A stretch of 64,000 bases of DNA from Halomonas sp. Bachu 37 (GCF_039691755.1 NZ_CP137552.1:1984001-2048000), one strand, 5' to 3'; shown: positions 1 through 11,452, counted from the first letter of the stretch. Notes: generated by a model from the letters alone, not told the origin. Numbers and translations: made by a program.

Positions 1-1145
<1,145 letters not shown>

Positions 1146-2978
1146 TCAATGGGCGTGAAGTTGTCGGCTCAAACGATGACGGCGTTCGAACTCATGCACT
1201 CGCTGGCGAGCGAATTCGATGGTCTGTGCGGTCATGACGCTATGGTTCTCATCCTTCAATTCGCCGCCCATATGACGTACCACTACCATGGCGGTTTCTA
1301 CCATTGCCTCGAACGCAGCACTGCTATCCAGGGCGCCGGGTAGCGGCATCAGCAGGGTGATACCGGGAGTGGTAAAGTCCTCTTCGACATCGAGTGCGAA
1401 CGTACCGGGCTTGATCACGTTCAGCATGGAAAATTGCAGCTCGCTGGTGGGGCTTTCGGTCTCGAACCGGTGGAACACTCCCATGTCGCTGCTGTAGCGC
1501 AAACCGCAAGCCATCATCAATTCCAGCAGCTTGGCGCCGGGGAAACCATCCGGATCGCGTGATATCACGCTGATCACGACGACTTCTTCGGCATGAGTCA
1601 GTGTATCCCGGGCATGGTTGCCATCCACGTCATTGCGCAGCGCCTTTTCCATGGTGGGATGGGTCGGCAGGCGCTCCTCGCGCCAACCATCCGCTGCCGA
1701 GCGGGCGTTGTGGTCATCGTCGGCTCGCTGAAGCTCCTGCTCGTAAGCGTACTGCTCCCGAGCTGCCGCTTCTTCCCGCTGGGCCTGCTCTTGCTGTCGA
1801 GCAGCCTCTTGTGCCTGGCGCGCCCGCTCCGCCTGAGCAGCCTCCTCGGCGTCACGACGCTTCTGAGCTTCGAGTGCCTTGCGCTCGGCTTTGAGCTTGG
1901 CCGCCTCCTGTGCGCGCCGAGCCTTTTCTTCCTTGCGCAGACGACGCGCCTGGCGATGCTCCAACATGCGCTTTTTGAGCGAGTGGCCCATTCCTTCGAA
2001 ATCCACTAGCCGATACTGCTCGTCGTCATACTCGTCATTTTGCAGCTCATCGTCTTCCAGTGCGGAGAGAGGAGCAGCCGACTCTTGCGGCTGTGTCGAC
2101 TGGTCCGGTGCCGCCCCGGCAGCGGGCTGGTTACCTACGGTATTACTGCGCAATTGCCGACGCGGCCTTGAAGCGTTCGCCTCACTCGCCTGGCTCTCGC
2201 TCTTAGGCGCGAGGGTCGGAGAATCGTCATCCGCCATATCGGCGGCCATCGTGGGTTCTTGCTCATCCAGTGCGGAGATACGCGGCTCCTGTCGGATATC
2301 GCCGACCCGCTCCTCGGCTTGGGCTTCGATGCTATCGATACCGCTCTTACCGTTATTTTTGCTTCTGCTACGGACCCTGTCACGTTCGGTGTCGGCATTG
2401 CCTTCACTTACTGAATGGAATGCAGTCATGGTGGCATCCGTTTCAGCGACCTCGCGTTCGACGCGGGGCTCGTCCTTTTCGCTGGCTGGCGCGGCAGGAG
2501 AAGAAGCAGTAGTCGCAGAGGTCGGTGAAGTAACGCTAGCAGGAGCTGGGGAGGGTCGTTCCGGCGACACGGGGCGAGACGCCATGGATGGAGTGGTCGC
2601 TTGCGGCGTCTCTTCCGTCGTACCTGCTGGCTTGTTGCCGGGGGAGATGTGTCCGGTTTCATGGCCGCCAAACGAATGCCGGAATTCCGAGAGCACCTTG
2701 GACGGCCCCGGATGCTCCTGGCGTTTGAGCTTGGGTTTCTCTTTCACTCCCGAGTAGTCCGCCGGGCGCAAGACTCTTGCCCCGCCGTTGGGGAGCTCCC
2801 ACTCGATTTCCGCCTCGCGGGCGGCTGCTTCCGGATCCTGCTCCGACTCCCTTGAACTGGTATCCACCTGGTCCAGGCGGGGCACTCGACGCTGACGCTG
2901 CAAGCGACGCACACCGTCAACGACGATGAGCGTCACCAGCGCCAGTCCCAGAATAATAAGCCACTCTCTCAATTCCAT
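1146..2978 (-). CDS. zipA: cell division protein ZipA with an unusually long linker
   Basis: ZipA anchors FtsZ to the inner membrane. The ATG at 2978 gives 610 residues beginning MELREWLIILGLALV, a single N-terminal membrane segment followed by basic residues, as expected for ZipA; an upstream in-frame extension would add a second hydrophobic stretch and is not typical. The C-terminal 140 residues (from about VVVISVISRDPDGFPG to the end) match the FtsZ-binding domain. Between them lies roughly 430 residues of low-complexity Pro/Ser/Glu sequence and then a highly charged Ala/Glu/Arg/Gln-rich predicted helix. E. coli ZipA has only 328 residues, so the linker is greatly expanded. The gene follows smc on the same strand. 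Confidence 0.93.
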   Translation of the reverse strand: MELREWLIILGLALVTLIVVDGVRRLQRQRRVPRLDQVDTSSRESEQDPEAAAREAEIEWELPNGGARVLRPADYSGVKEKPKLKRQEHPGPSKVLSEFRHSFGGHETGHISPGNKPAGTTEETPQATTPSMASRPVSPERPSPAPASVTSPTSATTASSPAAPASEKDEPRVEREVAETDATMTAFHSVSEGNADTERDRVRSRSKNNGKSGIDSIEAQAEERVGDIRQEPRISALDEQEPTMAADMADDDSPTLAPKSESQASEANASRPRRQLRSNTVGNQPAAGAAPDQSTQPQESAAPLSALEDDELQNDEYDDEQYRLVDFEGMGHSLKKRMLEHRQARRLRKEEKARRAQEAAKLKAERKALEAQKRRDAEEAAQAERARQAQEAARQQEQAQREEAAAREQYAYEQELQRADDDHNARSAADGWREERLPTHPTMEKALRNDVDGNHARDTLTHAEEVVVISVISRDPDGFPGAKLLELMMACGLRYSSDMGVFHRFETESPTSELQFSMLNVIKPGTFALDVEEDFTTPGITLLMPLPGALDSSAAFEAMVETAMVVVRHMGGELKDENHSVMTAQTIEFARQRVHEFERRHRLSRQLHAH

Positions 2979-3186
2979 GTTGAAAGTTCCATGGGTCGTC
3001 TTGCCTGTTGCTAAGGCGCCATGCCTAATAATGGGTACTGCCAGCAAGCATAGCGCGATTGCTACGAAAAGGGCCACATTTTGCCGATTTCCATGCTCCG
3101 GCACACTTGTTTTACCGAATTTACTTCCTTATGCCCACCCTTTTCCTTTATCGGGTGATTCACTACCTACCGAGAGTATCGTCTTT

Positions 3187-6100
3187 TCAAGCCTGAGCCA
3201 ACGCGGCGGCTTCCTCTACCCCCACCGCAACCAGCCGCGACACACCCGGTTCCTGCATGGTGACACCCATGAGTCGCTCCGAAGCTTCCATGGCGATCTT
3301 GTTGTGGGTGATATAGATGAACTGGACGTTATCCGACATTTCCTTCACGAGTTTAGCGTAACGCGCCACGTTCGCATCATCCAGCGGCGCATCCACTTCG
3401 TCCAGCATGCAGAAGGGAGCGGGGTTCAACTGGAAGATGGCAAACACCAGCGACAAGGCGGTCAACGCTTTCTCCCCACCGGAGAGCAGGTGTATGGTGC
3501 TGTTTTTCTTGCCGGGTGGCCGCGCCATGATCGCCACGCCAGTTTCTAGCAGGTCTTCACCGGTCAGCGTCAGCCAAGCCGCGCCACCACCGAATACGCG
3601 TGGAAATAGCGTTTGAAGTCCGCCATTCACCTGGTCGAATGTTTCCTTGAAGCGCACCCGAGTCTCCTGGTCGATACGCCGTATCGCCCGCTCCAGGGTT
3701 TCCAGCGCATCGCTCAACTCCTGATGCTGCGCTTCTAGATAATCGCGACGCTCGGCTTGTTGGTCGTACTCCTCGATAGCCGCCAGGTTGATCGCCCCGA
3801 GCCGCTTGATCTTTTCCGCCACGCGCTCCAGTTGTTGTTGCCACTCGCCTTCAGTGGCCTCCTCCGCCAATTCCGGGAGCAGGGCGGCAGCATCGTGGCC
3901 CAGTTCGGCCAGATGCTCCTCCTGAGAGTCGGCCTTGAGCGCCAATGCCTGCACCTCCATACGCCGTTGCTGTAGCTGCTCGCGACTCGACTCCAGAGTG
4001 CGCTCGTGACGTTGGCGTGCCTGCTCGTCTTCGCGTAACTGATCCGCCAACGCCTGCGCCCTTTGGCGAACCTCGTTGAGGCGCTGCTCTTCGCGCTCCC
4101 GTTGGTGAAGCAACTCTTCCAGCTCTTCGCGCTCCATCTCGTCGGGCTCCACCAGAGCCTCACGCGCCTCCTCCAGTTCGGCGATGCGTAACTCGAGACG
4201 CTCATTGGCCTCGTCACTACGAGCTTGCTGGGCGACCAGGCCGGCCTGTTCGGTACTCAACCGCTGGGTTTCCAGGGCCAGAGCTTGCTGCTGCTCCTTA
4301 AGCGGCGCGTAGCGCTGGCGCAGTCGACTCAGCCGCTCACGCCCTTCGCGCCGGGCCTGATCATCGCTTTCGCGCTGCCGGGCCGCCGTCTCGAGCTGCT
4401 CCATGGCGACATGCCAGGCCTCGCGCTGCTCTTCCAGGGTCAGCTTGAGCTCGGCTTCGTCGTGGCTCAGCTGCTGCAATTCTTCATCCAGCTCCCGGGT
4501 GCGGTCTTCCAGATGCTCCAGGCGGCCTGCCAGGCTACGCTCCTTCAACGCTACCTGCTGATGACTTGCGGTGTGATCGCGCTCCTGCTGCGCCAACGTC
4601 TCGCGGGACCGCTCGATCTCACTTAGGCTTTCGGCGGTGGCGTGACACGCCTCTTCGCATTGCTCCCAGGCCTCGCGCGCCGCTTGCCACTGAAGCTCGG
4701 CATCGCGCTGCCGACGCCGCGTCACCAGCACGGCGTCGAGCTGTTCATTTTCCCCTAGTTGCTGCAACCAGCCCGCTCCCACCCACAGGCCATCGCGGCT
4801 CAAGACACTTGCCGGGGGTTCGATACGCTCTTGCCAGGCCAGGGCGGCATTGTGATCGTCAACGCAGTGTATCTGGGCCAACCAGGCATTAAGCGCCCCC
4901 GCGCCACGCACCCTGGCGGCCAGTGAATCCATGCTTATCGCGATGTCGGGTGCTTCCGCCCCGAGCAGTTGCAGGTTGCCGGCCAAGCGCTCATTCAGCG
5001 GTTGCAACTGCTCGGGCGTGACCATCCGAGCGCTCAACCAGGGGGCCAGCACCCAGGAAACCACCGTTTCCCATCCAGGCGAAACGTCCAGGCTCTCTCC
5101 CAGTCGCGGACACGAAGCCAATCCATGCGCCTGCAGCTGTTCGTTGAGCCGCTCATCGGGTTCCGCCAGGGCGGCTTCGAGCAAAGCGTTGAGCGAAGCC
5201 AACTCCCCCTGACACTCGCTCATTCGATCGCGTTGGCGGTCACGCTCACGGCTCAACGACTGCTGCTGGTCGCGCGCCTCGAGCAGCGCTCGTTGCAGTT
5301 CATCCCGCTTCGATTCGAAGGTCGCGGCTGTCTCACTGATTTCCGCCAGGCGTTCGCGTTGGACTTCATGCTCCAGGCGCAGGCGTTCCAGATCGTCGAT
5401 TTCATTGCGTTGCTGGCGGCGGCGCTGGATATCGGCCTGATGACGGCTGATGCGCCCTTCTAGTTCACGGACTTGATCCTGACATCGCTCGGCGTCACGA
5501 CCGGCACGCTGCCAACGGGCATTGCTCTCTTCCCAGGCGTTTTCCGCAGCTTCCGCATCCGGTTCGCAGGCTTGTTGAGCCGCCTCCAGTTCCTCGAGCT
5601 GCTCCTCCAGGGCTTGTTGCTCGGGTTCCAGCTCGGCCAGCCGATGGGAAATGACTTCGAGGCGCTCGCCGTCGCTCACGGTCAGTCGGGCTTGTTCGGC
5701 GTGCTCCCTGCGCGCCGCGTCGATATCACCCGCCAGCTGGGATTCGCGGCTGCGACGATGGGCGAGATTCTGCTCGAGGCGGGCAATGGTCGTTGTGGTG
5801 GCGTAGAAACGCTGCTGATGACGGTCCAGCTCTTCTGCCAGCTGGTCATGGCCGAGCCGCGCCTGCTCGAGGCGGCTTTCACACTGGCGAACCCCGAGCA
5901 CTTCGCGCTCCACCGCGGTTTCAAGCTCGCGCACACGCGCCTCGTGCTGAGCCTGCTCGGCACGCAGGGTTCGCGCACGCAGCAGGGCCAGCTCCCCCTT
6001 GAGGCGATATTCGCGCTGCTTGAGCTCCTGGTAGCGGCGGGCGGCCTCGGCTTGACGCTTCAATCGCTCAAGTTGTTTATCGAGCTCTTCGCGAATATCG

Positions 6101-6684
6101 TCCAAACGCTCCAGGTTCTCCTGGGTACGCCGCATGCGGTTTTCGGTTTCGCGGCGACGCTCCTTGTATTTGGAGATTCCAGCGGCTTCCTCGAGAGTGG
6201 CCCGCAGGTCATCGGGCCGCGCTTCGACCAGGCGCGAGATCATGCCCTGGCCGATGATGGCGTAGGAGCGCGGCCCCAGCCCGGTGCCCATGAATAGATC
6301 GGCGATATCGCGACGGCGGCATTTCTGGCCGTTGAAGAAGTAGCTAGATTGACCGTCCCGCGTTACCTGACGCTTGACGGCGATCTCGGCATACTGGGCA
6401 TAGACGCCCCCCATGCCGCCGTCGCGGTTGTCGAAACGCAGTTCGATGGCGGCCTGGCCCACCGGCTTGCGCCCGGTAGAGCCGTTGAAGATCACATCGG
6501 CCATGGATTCGCCGCGCAGGGTCTTGGCGGAGGACTCCCCCATGACCCAGCGCACGGCGTCGATGATGTTGGACTTGCCGCAACCGTTCGGGCCGACGAT
6601 GGCGGTCATGTTGCCATCGAAGGGAACGGTGACCGGGTCGACGAAAGACTTGAAACCCGCCAGGCGGATGGAGGTCAAGCGCAT
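3187..6684 (-). CDS. smc: chromosome partition protein Smc
   Basis: The 1165-residue product is a full-length SMC ATPase for chromosome condensation and segregation. The N-terminal head carries Walker A (GPNGCGKSN, about residues 32-40). Two long Glu/Arg/Gln-rich coiled coils flank a hinge at roughly residues 500-670. The C-terminal head has the ABC signature LSGGEKAL and Walker B CMLDEVDAPLDD. It starts 19 bases after ccmI ends and is followed by zipA. Gammaproteobacteria with MukB usually lack Smc, so this places the organism with the Pseudomonas/Halomonas-type group. Length and motifs are complete. Confidence 0.97.
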   Translation of the reverse strand: MRLTSIRLAGFKSFVDPVTVPFDGNMTAIVGPNGCGKSNIIDAVRWVMGESSAKTLRGESMADVIFNGSTGRKPVGQAAIELRFDNRDGGMGGVYAQYAEIAVKRQVTRDGQSSYFFNGQKCRRRDIADLFMGTGLGPRSYAIIGQGMISRLVEARPDDLRATLEEAAGISKYKERRRETENRMRRTQENLERLDDIREELDKQLERLKRQAEAARRYQELKQREYRLKGELALLRARTLRAEQAQHEARVRELETAVEREVLGVRQCESRLEQARLGHDQLAEELDRHQQRFYATTTTIARLEQNLAHRRSRESQLAGDIDAARREHAEQARLTVSDGERLEVISHRLAELEPEQQALEEQLEELEAAQQACEPDAEAAENAWEESNARWQRAGRDAERCQDQVRELEGRISRHQADIQRRRQQRNEIDDLERLRLEHEVQRERLAEISETAATFESKRDELQRALLEARDQQQSLSRERDRQRDRMSECQGELASLNALLEAALAEPDERLNEQLQAHGLASCPRLGESLDVSPGWETVVSWVLAPWLSARMVTPEQLQPLNERLAGNLQLLGAEAPDIAISMDSLAARVRGAGALNAWLAQIHCVDDHNAALAWQERIEPPASVLSRDGLWVGAGWLQQLGENEQLDAVLVTRRRQRDAELQWQAAREAWEQCEEACHATAESLSEIERSRETLAQQERDHTASHQQVALKERSLAGRLEHLEDRTRELDEELQQLSHDEAELKLTLEEQREAWHVAMEQLETAARQRESDDQARREGRERLSRLRQRYAPLKEQQQALALETQRLSTEQAGLVAQQARSDEANERLELRIAELEEAREALVEPDEMEREELEELLHQREREEQRLNEVRQRAQALADQLREDEQARQRHERTLESSREQLQQRRMEVQALALKADSQEEHLAELGHDAAALLPELAEEATEGEWQQQLERVAEKIKRLGAINLAAIEEYDQQAERRDYLEAQHQELSDALETLERAIRRIDQETRVRFKETFDQVNGGLQTLFPRVFGGGAAWLTLTGEDLLETGVAIMARPPGKKNSTIHLLSGGEKALTALSLVFAIFQLNPAPFCMLDEVDAPLDDANVARYAKLVKEMSDNVQFIYITHNKIAMEASERLMGVTMQEPGVSRLVAVGVEEAAALAQA

Positions 6685-6703
6685 CGAATCAGGCCATTGC
6701 CAT

Positions 6704-7945
6704 CTATTCGAATACCCTGTCGATCACGACTTCCACTGGCTCGCCATCCTCAGCCGTCACTTCTGTTCTGCTCAACTCACCGAACAGATCGCCCGGCTGT
6801 GGGGTGGCCTGGCCCGAGGAGGAGACACGCACCATCAGCCGGGCCTCATCGACCATCGAAAGGCGGGCCTGAGGAGACATCGCCGTGGTGTCATCCAGGG
6901 TAACGGTCATGGGCAGCTCGGCTGCCGTGGTGCGAATCACGGCCAGCGGCGGCAGTTCGCCTTCCGTATCACGGGCCGTGATGAAGACCGTGGCATCCTC
7001 GTCGACCATTTCCGCCAAGGTGGGGTCCAGGCTGACACGCACGTTGATGCCCGGGCCGGAAGCTACTGCTTCAGCATCATCGGGTGCTATACCCATATGC
7101 TGCTGGGCAATGCGGATGCCTTCACGCAGGGACTGTTCGGTATTCGGGTCCCCGACACTGGCGATCGCGCGGCGCCAACGATCCACTGCAGTTTCGTAGT
7201 CGCCACGATCAAACGCCTCGATGCCGAGCAAGCCCAGCACGGTGGGTTGACGAGGGTCCAGCGCCAGTGTCTCGTCGACCAGGGCTTGCACCTCGGGGGT
7301 CAACTCGCGCCCGGCCATGAAGAAGCGGATCTGTGCCAGCTGCGCCAGCAAGGGTGCGACACGGCCTTCGATGGCGATCAGACGTTCCAGGGCATTCACC
7401 GCTTCCGGAATGCGTCCGGTTTCGCGATAAATCGGGAACAGTGCCGACCATACGTTGGGATTGTCGGGCTGGCGCTGCGCCTGCTCTTCCATGCGTTCGA
7501 CATACATTTCCAGGGAGCCTTCGGGATGGCTTTCCACCTCCTGCTGTACCGCATACAACGCCAGGTCCCCTTCGGCACCTTCGTACTGATACCAGACCAC
7601 CGCGGCGACTACCACCATCACCATGACCAGTGGGATCACGAACCGCCCGGCGGTTGCCGGTTGCAGCGGGCGCCGCTCGCTCGCTTCCGTGTCTTCCAGC
7701 AGGCTGCGTTCCAGTTCCAGGCGATCCTCGGCGTAGCGCTCATGGTCGATGTCGCCACGCGCCAGGGCGGCTTCAAGCGATGCCAGGCGGCGCTTGAAAA
7801 CCGCCACATTCTGCTCGGCCGTGGTATCGCTGGCTTCGAATTCGGTTAGTTCCCGGTGCAATTCGGGGGCTTGACGTAACGGGGTGACGAGTAGCCACAC
7901 CGCTGGCAGGAGCAGCAGGCCAAAAGCAATCCAGAGCAGTGTCAT
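6704..7945 (-). CDS. ccmI: cytochrome c maturation protein CcmI (TPR apocytochrome chaperone)
   Basis: CcmI, also called CycH, holds apocytochrome c for heme ligation in the periplasm. The 413-residue product has two N-terminal membrane segments: the first about residues 3-22 and the second near residues 100-115 (RFVIPLVMVMVVVAAVVW). These flank a cytoplasmic charged loop with the typical FKRRLASLEAALARGDID stretch. A periplasmic TPR region follows, then a C-terminal beta-rich domain. The chosen ATG overlaps the ccmH stop codon (TGATG), which implies translational coupling; a GTG one codon earlier is the only close alternative. It is the last gene of the ccm run before smc. Confidence 0.93.
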   Translation of the reverse strand: MTLLWIAFGLLLLPAVWLLVTPLRQAPELHRELTEFEASDTTAEQNVAVFKRRLASLEAALARGDIDHERYAEDRLELERSLLEDTEASERRPLQPATAGRFVIPLVMVMVVVAAVVWYQYEGAEGDLALYAVQQEVESHPEGSLEMYVERMEEQAQRQPDNPNVWSALFPIYRETGRIPEAVNALERLIAIEGRVAPLLAQLAQIRFFMAGRELTPEVQALVDETLALDPRQPTVLGLLGIEAFDRGDYETAVDRWRRAIASVGDPNTEQSLREGIRIAQQHMGIAPDDAEAVASGPGINVRVSLDPTLAEMVDEDATVFITARDTEGELPPLAVIRTTAAELPMTVTLDDTTAMSPQARLSMVDEARLMVRVSSSGQATPQPGDLFGELSRTEVTAEDGEPVEVVIDRVFE

Positions 7946-8412
7946 CACGACCTCTCACGGTTAATCAGGGCATCCAGGCGAGCGCTTTCCTCGGCGCTCA
8001 GCTTGCGGGAAGAGGCATTGCGACGCGCTCGCATCAGCAGGAAGATGACCAGCACTCCAACTACCACCAGGGCGATGGGCAGCCCCCAGAGCAGGTAGGT
8101 GCGGCTCTCCAGGCGCGGGTTGTAGAGAATGTACTCGCCGAACCGCTGGACCATATGATCGACAATTTCGATATCCGAGCGGCCATCCTGCAACAGCACA
8201 TAGACCCGCTCGCGCATGTCGCCGGAAATCGGCGCATCGGAATCGTTGATCGCCTGGTTCTCGCACAACGGGCAACGCATGGAGCCGATAAGAGAGTGGT
8301 AGCGTTTCTCCAGCACGGGGTCGTCGAACTCGCGCATTTCGATGGCCGCCGCCATGGCGGTGCCGGCGCTACCGAGCACAAGCAATGCCAACAACAATCG
8401 TATCACTGCCAT
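7945..8412 (-). CDS. ccmH: cytochrome c maturation protein CcmH
   Basis: CcmH is a membrane-anchored thiol-disulfide protein that reduces apocytochrome c haem-binding cysteines together with CcmG. The 155-residue product has an N-terminal signal peptide, the diagnostic RCPLCENQ motif (Cys47 and Cys50), and a transmembrane helix near residues 105-123. This is the short CcmH form without fused TPR, consistent with a separate ccmI. It overlaps ccmG by about 10 bases upstream and ccmI downstream. Confidence 0.95.
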   Translation of the reverse strand: MAVIRLLLALLVLGSAGTAMAAAIEMREFDDPVLEKRYHSLIGSMRCPLCENQAINDSDAPISGDMRERVYVLLQDGRSDIEIVDHMVQRFGEYILYNPRLESRTYLLWGLPIALVVVGVLVIFLLMRARRNASSRKLSAEESARLDALINRERS

Positions 8413-8930
8413 TTTTCTACCTCCGGGAGAATCACGTCGCGCACGTCAGCCGGTGAAATGTAGCCGGTATGGTGATAGCGGATGATTCCGTCGCGGTCGA
8501 CCAGGAAGGTTTCAGGCGCACCGTAGACGCCCAGATCGAAGCCCAGATCGCCGTCCGGGTCGAATATATTCAGCTCGAAGGGATTGCCGAATTCCTCCAG
8601 GAACTGCAGCCCTTTCTCGCGTGTATCGCGATAGTTGATGCCTACCAGCCGGACGCCCCGGTCGGCGAGATCCAGCAGTTGAGGCATCTCCTGCTTGCAG
8701 GCCGGGCACCATTCGCCCCAGACATTGACCAGCGTCACCTCCCCCTTGAGCAGCGACAGGTCCACCTCTCGCTGCGGATCTTCCAGGGTGGAGTAGGTGA
8801 ACGCAGGGAACTCCCTCGCCATCAATGCCGAGTCCCGATGCGAAGGGTCCAGCGCCAGCCCCCGGTAAAGAAAAATGGAAAACAGCAGGAACCCTACCAA
8901 CGGCAATAACAGTAACAGTCGCCGTTTCAT
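8403..8930 (-). CDS. ccmG: thiol:disulfide interchange protein CcmG/DsbE
   Basis: This is the periplasmic thioredoxin-like reductant for cytochrome c maturation. From the ATG at 8930 it has 175 residues: an N-terminal anchor (MKRRLLLLLPLVGFLLFSIF), then a thioredoxin fold with active site WCPAC (Cys75 and Cys78) and the acidic GEWCP context typical of CcmG. The start overlaps the ccmF stop as ATGA, so an upstream extension of 42 residues is rejected. It sits between ccmF and ccmH. Confidence 0.95.
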   Translation of the reverse strand: MKRRLLLLLPLVGFLLFSIFLYRGLALDPSHRDSALMAREFPAFTYSTLEDPQREVDLSLLKGEVTLVNVWGEWCPACKQEMPQLLDLADRGVRLVGINYRDTREKGLQFLEEFGNPFELNIFDPDGDLGFDLGVYGAPETFLVDRDGIIRYHHTGYISPADVRDVILPEVEKWQ

Positions 8931-10930
8931 GAGTGTGCCTCCGTGGCCGTTCGGGCAGCAGCCGGACGCGCTGCCTCCTTGGCCCTGACACGACGGTAGC
9001 GCTTGTCGGCGACAGCGAGAACGCCACCGGCCGCCATCAACAGCGCCCCCAGCCACAACCAGCGTACGAATGGCTTGTACTGAATTCGCATGGCCCAGCT
9101 GCCGTCATCCAGATCCTCACCCATGGCGACGTACAGGTCGCGAAAGAGCCCCGGACGCAAGGCGACTTGGCTCATGGGCATACCGGTGGCCAGGTAGAGG
9201 CGTTTTTCCGGATTCATCTGGAAACTCCGCCCGTCATCACCACGCCGCACCTGCAATTCGGCAGTATCGGCCAGGAAGTTGGGGCCGCGCCGACTGGAAA
9301 GCTGCTGCATGGTGAACTGGTAACCGGCGACTTCCACCGTGTCCCCCGGCGCCATGCGCACGTTACGCTCGATATTGTAGTTGGAGACCATGGTCACACC
9401 GACGATGGTAACGGCGATCCCCAAATGGCCCAGCACCATTCCCCAGTAGGCCAGCGAGAGCTTGCGCAACCCGCTCCCCAGGGAGCCTGCATGACGCGTC
9501 TTGGCAAAGACGTCACGCACCATGGGCAACACGATCCACAGGGCCGATACCAGGCCCAACGAGACCCATAGATCCCAGCTACCCCCATAGATCAACGGCG
9601 CAACGATGCCGATGACGAGTGCCGCTGCACCGGCAAGCCACAGTTGCTTGACCACGACGTCGAATGACATGCGTTTCCAGCGCGCCGTCGGCCCCACGCC
9701 CATGAAGATACACATCACCACGGTCAACGGCACGAACAGCGTATTGAAATAAGGAGGGCCGACACTGATCTTGCCCAGGCCCAGTGAATCGAGAATCAGC
9801 GGGTAGACCGTTCCCAGCAGCACGGTCACCGTCATGATCACCAACAGGATATTGTTGATTAGCAGCAGAGAGTCCCGTGAAAGCCAGCTGAAGCCGACCT
9901 TCTGGCTCACCCGCGGCGCACGAAACGCGAATACCAGCAACGACAGGGTCACGGTGATTGCCAACAGCATCAGGATGAAAAAGCCCCGCGACGGATCGTT
10001 GGCGAAGGCATGCACGGAAGTCAACACGCCCGACCGCACCAGGAAGGTACCCATCAGCGATAGAGAAAAGGTGGAAATCGCCAGCAACACCGTCCAGCTC
10101 TTGAACGAACCACGCTTCTCGGTCACCGCCAAGGAGTGGATCAGAGCGGTTCCCGTCAACCAGGGCAGCAAGGAGGCGTTTTCCACCGGGTCCCAGAACC
10201 ACCAGCCGCCCCAGCCAAGCTCGTAGTATGCCCACCAGCTACCCAGGGCGATGCCCACTGTCAGAAATGCCCAGGCGACATTGGTCCAGGGACGCGCCCA
10301 GCGGGTCCAGGCGGCGTCCAACCGGCCTCCCAGCAAGGCGGCAATGGCAAAGGCGAACACCACCGAAAAACCGACGTAGCCCATGTAAAGCATCGGCGGA
10401 TGGATAACCAGGCCGAAATCCTGCAACAGCGGATTGAGGTCGGCGCCGTCTTGCGGCGTATTGAGCAGCAGACGCTCGAACGGGTTGGACGTCACCAGGA
10501 TGAACAGCAGGAAGCCGACGGATACCAGCCCCATGATGCCCATGACACGGGCCACCATGTCCCGTGGCAGGGACCCGGTAAACCGCGTCGCGGCGTAGCC
10601 CCACCCCGCCAGCATCATGCTCCACAGCAGCACCGATCCTTCGTGGTTGCCCCAAACCGCGCTCAACTTGTAGTACCAGGGCAGCAGGGAATTGGAGTTA
10701 TTGGCCACATTGGCGACGGTGAAATCATCCAGCATGTAGCTGGCGGTCAGACAGGCATAGGCAATTGCCACGAACAGAAACTGGCCTGTCGCCATGGGCT
10801 GACCATAGGCCATCCATAACGGGCGCCGGGTGGCGGCACCGGCCAGGGGTACCACACCCTGTATCGCCGCCATCAGCAGAGCCACTACCAGTGCGAAATG
10901 GCCAATCTCGGGAATCATCTTGATTATCAT
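8927..10930 (-). CDS. ccmF: heme lyase component CcmF
   Basis: CcmF attaches heme from holo-CcmE to apocytochrome c with CcmH and CcmI. The 667-residue polytopic membrane protein contains the tryptophan-rich WWD motif (WGGWWFWDPVENASLLPW, about residue 230) and conserved periplasmic histidines, including VIHPPMLYMGY. About a dozen or more hydrophobic segments are visible. It follows ccmE after 12 bases and overlaps ccmG by 4 bases. The length is normal for the family. Confidence 0.97.
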   Translation of the reverse strand: MIIKMIPEIGHFALVVALLMAAIQGVVPLAGAATRRPLWMAYGQPMATGQFLFVAIAYACLTASYMLDDFTVANVANNSNSLLPWYYKLSAVWGNHEGSVLLWSMMLAGWGYAATRFTGSLPRDMVARVMGIMGLVSVGFLLFILVTSNPFERLLLNTPQDGADLNPLLQDFGLVIHPPMLYMGYVGFSVVFAFAIAALLGGRLDAAWTRWARPWTNVAWAFLTVGIALGSWWAYYELGWGGWWFWDPVENASLLPWLTGTALIHSLAVTEKRGSFKSWTVLLAISTFSLSLMGTFLVRSGVLTSVHAFANDPSRGFFILMLLAITVTLSLLVFAFRAPRVSQKVGFSWLSRDSLLLINNILLVIMTVTVLLGTVYPLILDSLGLGKISVGPPYFNTLFVPLTVVMCIFMGVGPTARWKRMSFDVVVKQLWLAGAAALVIGIVAPLIYGGSWDLWVSLGLVSALWIVLPMVRDVFAKTRHAGSLGSGLRKLSLAYWGMVLGHLGIAVTIVGVTMVSNYNIERNVRMAPGDTVEVAGYQFTMQQLSSRRGPNFLADTAELQVRRGDDGRSFQMNPEKRLYLATGMPMSQVALRPGLFRDLYVAMGEDLDDGSWAMRIQYKPFVRWLWLGALLMAAGGVLAVADKRYRRVRAKEAARPAAARTATEAHS

Positions 10931-10942
10931 GCAAGCTCCGAA

Positions 10943-11452
10943 TCAGTTCTGGGTGGCTTCAGTGCCATCCTGCGACTCCAGCCGCTTACCCACCTCGCTT
11001 GCCTTGGCCTGATAATCGGCCGGCGAGTAGCCCGCATCTTCCAGTGCCTGAGCCACTTCGGGGGGCATGTAATTCTCATCGTGACGGGCCATTACCTGAT
11101 CGGCCCGGAAGCGGCCATCGGCCTGGAGTTCCCCCACGACCACCACTCCCTGGCCCTCACGGAACAGGTCCGGCAGGATCCCGCTGTAGTACACGCTGAG
11201 GTCATCCACATAGTCGGTGACCTGAAACTCGACTTCCAGGGTATCGCGGTCACGAACTACCGTGCCCTCCTTGACCATGCCCCCGGCACGAATCTGGCGC
11301 TCTATCGGGGCGTCTCCTGCGGCTATCTGCACCGGGCTGAAGAACAGGTTGATGTTGGCACGCAAGGCGTAGAGCGTCAGGCCGATAGCGATCGCCGCCA
11401 GCGACACCAGGCCGAGGATCACGAACAGCTTTTGTTTGCGTTTAGGCGTCAT
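10943..11452 (-). CDS. ccmE: heme chaperone CcmE
   Basis: CcmE carries heme covalently in the periplasm. The product from the ATG at 11452 has 169 residues: a basic N-terminus, one membrane anchor (about residues 9-29) and an OB-fold domain. The heme-binding HDENY motif has His124 as the attachment residue and Tyr128. The start lies inside the end of ccmD (11 bases overlap). A longer in-frame reading into ccmD is not supported by family length. Confidence 0.95.
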   Translation of the reverse strand: MTPKRKQKLFVILGLVSLAAIAIGLTLYALRANINLFFSPVQIAAGDAPIERQIRAGGMVKEGTVVRDRDTLEVEFQVTDYVDDLSVYYSGILPDLFREGQGVVVVGELQADGRFRADQVMARHDENYMPPEVAQALEDAGYSPADYQAKASEVGKRLESQDGTEATQN

